Source of the DNA: an uncultured Massilia sp.
Lineage (GTDB): Bacteria > Pseudomonadota > Gammaproteobacteria > Burkholderiales > Burkholderiaceae
DNA: 7,964 nt
Assembly: GCA_946886065.1 (NCBI GenBank)
Contig: CAMPHU010000212.1
Location: 1-7,964 of the forward strand
Direction: 5' to 3'
Below, in pieces: positions 5,097-7,964 of this stretch. A program made the translations under genes and the position numbers. The number at the start of each line of letters is the position of its first letter. The first letter of the stretch is position 1. The notes beneath the pieces were generated by a model. That model saw nothing but the letters and a program-made list of their open reading frames with translations, did no database searches and was not told where the DNA came from.

Positions 5097-5999
5097 GTGA
5101 GTGCGCGCGGCATCCTCCGCTTGATCATCCTGGTGCAGGTGCTGGCGGCGCTCGGCATCGGCGTGGCCTTGACCGAGGCCGGCGCGAGCCGCTGGACCGC
5201 TTTCGCCGCCGGTCTTGGCGCCGTGGTCCTGGTGCGCATGCTCATCAACGCCAACAATTTCGTGATGAGCGCGCGCTGCGCCAGCCCCACGCCGAGCGAA
5301 TTCCGCCTCAAGCCGCTGGGCAGCCTGCGCCTGTTCGCCGAAGAGTTCATGTCCAGCATGCTGTACGCGAACTGGCACGGGCCGCGCGCCGTGCCGCGCA
5401 CCCGCATCTATCCGGGATCGGCGCCGCCACCGGTGCTGCTGATCCACGGCTACGGCTGCAACAGCGGCTACTGGTGCCAGCTGGCGCGGCGCCTGGACGC
5501 GGCCCGCATCAGCCACGCCTCGCTCGACCTGGAGCCGGTCACCGGCGACATCGACGGCTATGCGCAGCTGGTGCAGCACGCGGTCGAGGCGCTGTGCCGG
5601 GAGAGCGGAGCGCCGCGCGTGACCGTGGTGGCGCACAGCATGGGCGGGCTGGTGGCGCGCGCCTGGATGCGGGCCTACGGTACGGCGCTGGTGGCGCGCG
5701 TGATCACGCTCGGCAGCCCGCACCACGGCACCAGCCTGGCCGCCTTCGGCCTGGGCGCCAACGCGGCCCAGATGCGGCGCGCCAGCGGCTGGCTGCAGGC
5801 GCTGGGCGACAGCGAAAGCGCAGCCACGCGCGCGCTGATCACCTCGATCTACACCCACCACGACAACATCATCGCGCCCCAGACCTCGAGCGAGCTGGAA
5901 GGCGCGCGCAACCTGGCCTTCGGCGGCGTCGGCCACGTGGCCCTGGGCCGCAACCCGCGCGTGCTGGACGCGGTCATGGAGGAGGTCGCCCGGCCATAA
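5097..5999 (+). CDS. Membrane-anchored alpha/beta-hydrolase, triacylglycerol lipase-like
   Basis: This 300-residue lipase/esterase has two N-terminal hydrophobic segments (about 8-25 and 34-51) and a catalytic domain from about residue 110. The oxyanion strand is VLLIHGYG (113-120). The nucleophile elbow AHSMGG gives Ser181, GSPHHGT (206-212) is the common lipase motif, and the likely acid and base are Asp256 (HHDNIIAP) and His280 (GVGHVALG). It should hydrolyse carboxyl esters of lipids. The start is GTG at 5097, four bases after the GMC stop, with GGGG about 7 bases upstream; the overlapping GTG at 5101 is out of frame. It is the last gene of the operon. By the positive-inside rule the membrane hairpin would leave the catalytic domain in the cytoplasm, which conflicts with a Tat-exported partner. 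Confidence 0.88.
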   Translation: MSARGILRLIILVQVLAALGIGVALTEAGASRWTAFAAGLGAVVLVRMLINANNFVMSARCASPTPSEFRLKPLGSLRLFAEEFMSSMLYANWHGPRAVPRTRIYPGSAPPPVLLIHGYGCNSGYWCQLARRLDAARISHASLDLEPVTGDIDGYAQLVQHAVEALCRESGAPRVTVVAHSMGGLVARAWMRAYGTALVARVITLGSPHHGTSLAAFGLGANAAQMRRASGWLQALGDSESAATRALITSIYTHHDNIIAPQTSSELEGARNLAFGGVGHVALGRNPRVLDAVMEEVARP

Positions 6000-6040
6000 G
6001 AACCACGCCTTCCGGACTACATCGCATGCGCCTGCCCTCA

Positions 6041-6049
6041 TGTTACAGT
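6041..6049 (+). promoter_or_regulatory. Extended -10 promoter of the tandem-receiver gene
   Basis: TGTTACAGT has the TGn extension directly before the hexamer TACAGT (6044-6049, 4/6), which can work without a good -35. Transcription would begin near 6056, about 23 bases before the GTG start. It lies 41 bases past the lipase stop, so the response regulator is probably a separate unit. No terminator is visible between them. Confidence 0.4.
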
Positions 6050-6078
6050 GACATCATCGCAGTATTCCGGAGCGTTCC

Positions 6079-6846
6079 GTGGCCCGTATCCTCATCATCG
6101 AAGACAATCCGGCCAACATCGAGCTGATGTCCTTCCTGCTCAGCGCCTATGGCCACACGCCGCTGGCCGCCCCCGACGGCGCGCGCGGCGTCGCTGCGGC
6201 CCGCAGCGAGCGTCCGGACCTGGTGGCCTGCGACGTCAACCTGCCCGGCATGGACGGCTTCGCGGTGCTGGCCGCGATCAAGGCCGAGCCGGAGCTGGCC
6301 GGGGTGCCGGTGTTGGCGGTGACCGCGCTGGCGATGGCGGGCGACCGCGAACACGTGCTGGCGGCCGGCTTCGACGGCTACATCAGCAAGCCGATCGAAC
6401 CGGAAAGCTTCGTGGCCGAGCTGGAAGCCTTCCTGCCGCCCGCATCGCCGCCTGCAGCATCGCCGCGCAGCGTCCTCCTGGTCGACGATGACGCCTTCAT
6501 GCTGGGCGTGCTGGCGGACATGCTGTCCGGGCAGGACTACCGGGTGCTCACATCCGCCTCGGGCGAGGACGCGCTGCAGGTGCTGGAGCGCGAACCGGTC
6601 GAGGTGATCGTGTGCGACCAGTCCATGCCGGGCATGAGCGGCACCGAACTGCTGGCGCAGGCGGCGCGGCGCTATCCGGGAACGGTACGCCTGATGCTGA
6701 CCGGCCAGACCGACCTGGCCGAGATCGAGGCCGCGGTGGCGGCCGGCGTGGCCGACGCCCACTACGCCAAGCCGGTGGCGGCGGGCGCCTTGCGGGGCCA
6801 TGTGGAGGAGGCGCTGCGGCTGCATGCGCGGCGTAACCGCGTTTAG
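6079..6846 (+). CDS. Tandem receiver-domain response regulator without output domain
   Basis: This 255-residue protein consists of two CheY-like receivers. The first (2-120) has Glu8/Asp9, phospho-acceptor Asp52 (ACDVNLPGMDGF), Thr82 and Lys104. A short Pro/Ala/Ser linker (120-129) leads to the second (131-250), with Asp136-138, phospho-acceptor Asp180 (CDQSMPGMSG), Thr208 and Lys231. All key residues are intact in both, so both should accept phosphate. The first resembles DivK-type receivers and the second those of RpfG-like regulators. After residue 250 only a short basic tail (RRNRV) remains, with no DNA-binding, GGDEF or HD-GYP domain, so it must act through protein contacts or as a phosphorelay intermediate. 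The GTG start is supported by GGAG (6069-6072) 6 bases upstream and by the receiver beginning right at residue 2. No histidine kinase is nearby. Confidence 0.92.
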   Translation: MARILIIEDNPANIELMSFLLSAYGHTPLAAPDGARGVAAARSERPDLVACDVNLPGMDGFAVLAAIKAEPELAGVPVLAVTALAMAGDREHVLAAGFDGYISKPIEPESFVAELEAFLPPASPPAASPRSVLLVDDDAFMLGVLADMLSGQDYRVLTSASGEDALQVLEREPVEVIVCDQSMPGMSGTELLAQAARRYPGTVRLMLTGQTDLAEIEAAVAAGVADAHYAKPVAAGALRGHVEEALRLHARRNRV

Positions 6847-6870
6847 AACCTCGCTTCTAGCGTGCGGCAC

Positions 6871-6876
6871 TACAAT
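6871..6876 (+). promoter_or_regulatory. Candidate -10 element of the phasin gene
   Basis: TACAAT (5/6) lies 30 bases before the phasin ATG in the 60-base gap after the receiver gene. No good -35 is found at the right distance. Just upstream, TAGAA (6844-6848) and TTCTA (6855-6859) form a weak inverted repeat overlapping the preceding stop codon, and TGCATGCA (6885-6892) is an 8-base palindrome in the leader. Confidence 0.35.
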
Positions 6877-6906
6877 GCCCGCATTGCATGCAGCAAGGGG
6901 CACTCC

Positions 6907-7332
6907 ATGACCAAGAAACTTCCACCGCCGGACGACGACGAGGCGCTCGCGCAGGCGGTCCGCGCGTCCGCCAAACAGATCTGGCAGGCCGGCCTGGGCG
7001 CCTTCGCCAAGGCCCAGAAGGAGGGCGGCACGTCCTTCACGCGCCTGGTGCGCGACGGCAGCGAACTGCAGCGCTATGCGCGCGAGGTGGAGGAAGCCAC
7101 CGATACCGTGGGCCGTTCGGCCGAACGGGCCAAGCGGCGCGGCACCAGTTCCTGGAACCAGCTGGAGCAGGTGTTCGAGGAGCGCGTGGCGCGCGCCCTG
7201 GCGCGCATCGGCGCCCCGGTGGCGGCCGACGTCGAGGCCCTGCAAGGCCGCGTGGCCGAGCTGGAGGCCCAGATGGCCGAGCTGGCGCGGCGCCTGCCGC
7301 CGGCCGACGAGACCACTGACGAGGGCGGCTGA
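6907..7332 (+). CDS. Phasin family protein (polyhydroxyalkanoate granule-associated)
   Basis: This 141-residue protein coats intracellular polyhydroxyalkanoate granules and limits their size. The phasin signature is IWQAGLGAFAKAQKEG at 25-40, followed by FTRLVRDG at 44-51. The acidic N-terminus (PPPDDDEALAQ) and the C-terminal heptad helix ALQGRVAELEAQMAELARRL (111-130) resemble PhaF/PhaI-type phasins; the helix probably mediates oligomerisation. Unlike Pseudomonas PhaF there is no long Lys/Ala-rich DNA-binding tail. Length is at the short end for the family. The ATG at 6907 is preferred over in-frame upstream ATGs because AAGGGG (6895-6900) lies 6 bases before it. The gene is monocistronic or weakly linked to the receiver gene upstream; a divergent role in the TetR regulon next door is speculative. 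Confidence 0.87.
   Translation: MTKKLPPPDDDEALAQAVRASAKQIWQAGLGAFAKAQKEGGTSFTRLVRDGSELQRYAREVEEATDTVGRSAERAKRRGTSSWNQLEQVFEERVARALARIGAPVAADVEALQGRVAELEAQMAELARRLPPADETTDEGG
7113..7128. repeat. Perfect 16-bp palindrome inside the phasin gene
   Basis: CCGTTCGG and CCGAACGG are exact inverted arms without spacer, falling in codons for residues around 69-74. It contains CGTTCG-GC-CGAACG, the same half-sites as the palindrome before the TetR gene but in reversed order. Given the codon content (Gly-Arg-Ser-Ala-Glu-Arg) it may be fortuitous. Confidence 0.3.
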
Positions 7333-7370
7333 GCAACAACGCAACAGAAGTGAAGGCCGGAAAGATTCTA

Positions 7371-7384
7371 CGAACGACCGTTCG
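7371..7384. promoter_or_regulatory. Candidate operator of the TetR-family regulator
   Basis: CGAACG (7371-7376) and CGTTCG (7379-7384) are perfect inverted arms with a 2-base spacer, directly upstream of the candidate extended -10 at 7386-7394. Size, symmetry and position suit a TetR-type dimer that represses its own gene. The 90-base gap after the phasin stop contains nothing else recognisable and no terminator. Confidence 0.45.
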
Positions 7385-7385
7385 A

Positions 7386-7394
7386 TGTTATGCT
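7386..7394 (+). promoter_or_regulatory. Extended -10 promoter of the TetR-family gene
   Basis: TGTTATGCT combines a TGn extension with the hexamer TATGCT (7389-7394, 4/6). The -35 position (TTCTAC, 7366-7371) is poor, as is common for extended -10 promoters. A start near 7401 gives a leader of about 22 bases before the ATG at 7423. It makes the alternative in-frame ATG at 7390 unlikely, because that codon lies inside the -10. Confidence 0.35.
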
Positions 7395-7422
7395 TTCGGG
7401 AACACACTTACACCGCGCTTAC

Positions 7423-7964
7423 ATGCAACAGAAAGCTCCACGCCGCACCCGCGAACGTATCCTCGAGCTCTCGCTCCGGCTGTTCAACGAATTCGGCGAG
7501 CCGAACATCACGACGACGGTCATTGCCGAGGAGATGAACATCTCGCCCGGCAATCTGTACTACCATTTCCGCAACAAGGACGATATCGTGAATTCGATCT
7601 TCGTCCAGTTCGAGGCGGAGATCGAGCGCATCCTGACGGTGCCTGCCGGACGCCGCTCCAACATGGAGGACGTCTGGCTCTACCTGCACCTGATGTTCGA
7701 GCTGATCTGGCGCTACCGCTTCTTCTACCGCGACCTGAACGACCTGCTGTCGCGCAACCGCAAGCTGGAGCTGCACTTCAAGGCCATCCTGGCGCACAAG
7801 ATCAAGGTGGCGCGCCAGCTGTGCGAGGACCTGCGCAGCGAGGGCTCGCTGGAGGCCTCGGACCAGCAGATCGGCGCGATGGCGACCAACATGGTGGTGG
7901 TGGCGACCTACTGGCTGTCCTACGAATACGTGCGCAACCCGCGCAAGTACAGCGAGCAGCAGGC
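7423..7964 (+). CDS. TetR/AcrR-family transcriptional regulator, C-terminally cut by the window edge
   Basis: The first 180 residues are present and the frame is still open at the right edge. The N-terminal DNA-binding domain opens MQQKAPRRTRERILELSLRL and continues LFNEFGEPNITTTVIAEEMN. The recognition helix region is ISPGNLYYHFRNKDDIV (40-56), a very clear TetR signature. The ligand-binding part contains YRFFYRDLNDLLSRN (98-112), which I associate with the TetR subfamily having the 'bacterial transcriptional repressor' C-terminal domain (PF13972, from memory). The ligand and targets are unknown. The start at 7423 is chosen because the family begins shortly before the first helix; no Shine-Dalgarno is visible. 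An inverted repeat at 7371-7384 suggests autoregulation, and the adjacent phasin gene is a possible target. Confidence 0.93.
   Translation, partial: MQQKAPRRTRERILELSLRLFNEFGEPNITTTVIAEEMNISPGNLYYHFRNKDDIVNSIFVQFEAEIERILTVPAGRRSNMEDVWLYLHLMFELIWRYRFFYRDLNDLLSRNRKLELHFKAILAHKIKVARQLCEDLRSEGSLEASDQQIGAMATNMVVVATYWLSYEYVRNPRKYSEQQ

Noticed and set aside
4713..6041. 442-residue minus-strand frame opposite the GMC 3' end and the lipase
   Set aside because: Shadow of the lipase and GMC codons; no domain pattern.
7390..7392. Upstream in-frame ATG for the TetR regulator
   Set aside because: It lies inside the candidate -10 element and would add 11 residues not typical of the family; it remains possible if the promoter lies further upstream.
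6043..7407. 454-residue minus-strand frame opposite the receiver and phasin genes
   Set aside because: It spans two real genes and their intergenic region; composition is that of a GC-rich shadow.

Overview
The window reads as ordinary chromosome of a high-GC betaproteobacterium, most likely Burkholderiales/Oxalobacteraceae (Massilia-like). This is inferred from the GC-rich third codon positions, the divergent suhB/trmJ pair that is common in proteobacteria, a poly(hydroxyalkanoate) phasin and TACAAT-type -10 elements. The taxon is an inference, not a database result. I see no mobile element, CRISPR array, tRNA or rRNA.

Left part (1-2795), RNA-related housekeeping. A DEAD-box RNA helicase (rhlE-like, minus strand) is cut off by the left edge. 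It follows a leader of about 140 nt and a good minus-strand promoter embedded in interlocking inverted repeats. Next come suhB (inositol-monophosphatase family, minus) and, divergent from it, trmJ (tRNA ribose 2'-O-methyltransferase, plus). Their candidate -10 elements overlap. trmJ converges on a gene of unknown function (2151-2795, minus), with a small hairpin covering both stop codons.

Centre (2796-5999), the most interesting part. A divergent intergenic region with a perfect 22-bp palindrome precedes a tightly packed three-gene operon. Its genes are a small twin-arginine (Tat) signal protein of the gluconate 2-dehydrogenase subunit 3 type, a 544-residue GMC flavin oxidoreductase that starts by ATGA overlap, and an alpha/beta-hydrolase lipase with two N-terminal membrane segments four bases further on. 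I propose that the small protein carries the signal-less GMC enzyme through Tat, as in FAD glucose dehydrogenase, and that the lipase releases alcohols which the GMC enzyme oxidises. The GMC enzyme has a Cys-x5-Cys-x3-Cys-Pro cluster resembling the [3Fe-4S] site of that dehydrogenase, but no cytochrome subunit is encoded in the operon.

Right part (6000-7964). A response regulator made only of two receiver domains is followed by a phasin that coats polyhydroxyalkanoate granules, and then by a TetR-family regulator running off the right edge. Each has its own candidate -10 element. The TetR gene has a palindrome exactly where an autorepressor would bind.

Many long open frames lie opposite the real genes. 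They are by-products of high GC and are not annotated. No stretch longer than 300 bases lacks a gene; the largest gap (144-408) is described under the rhlE promoter and leader.
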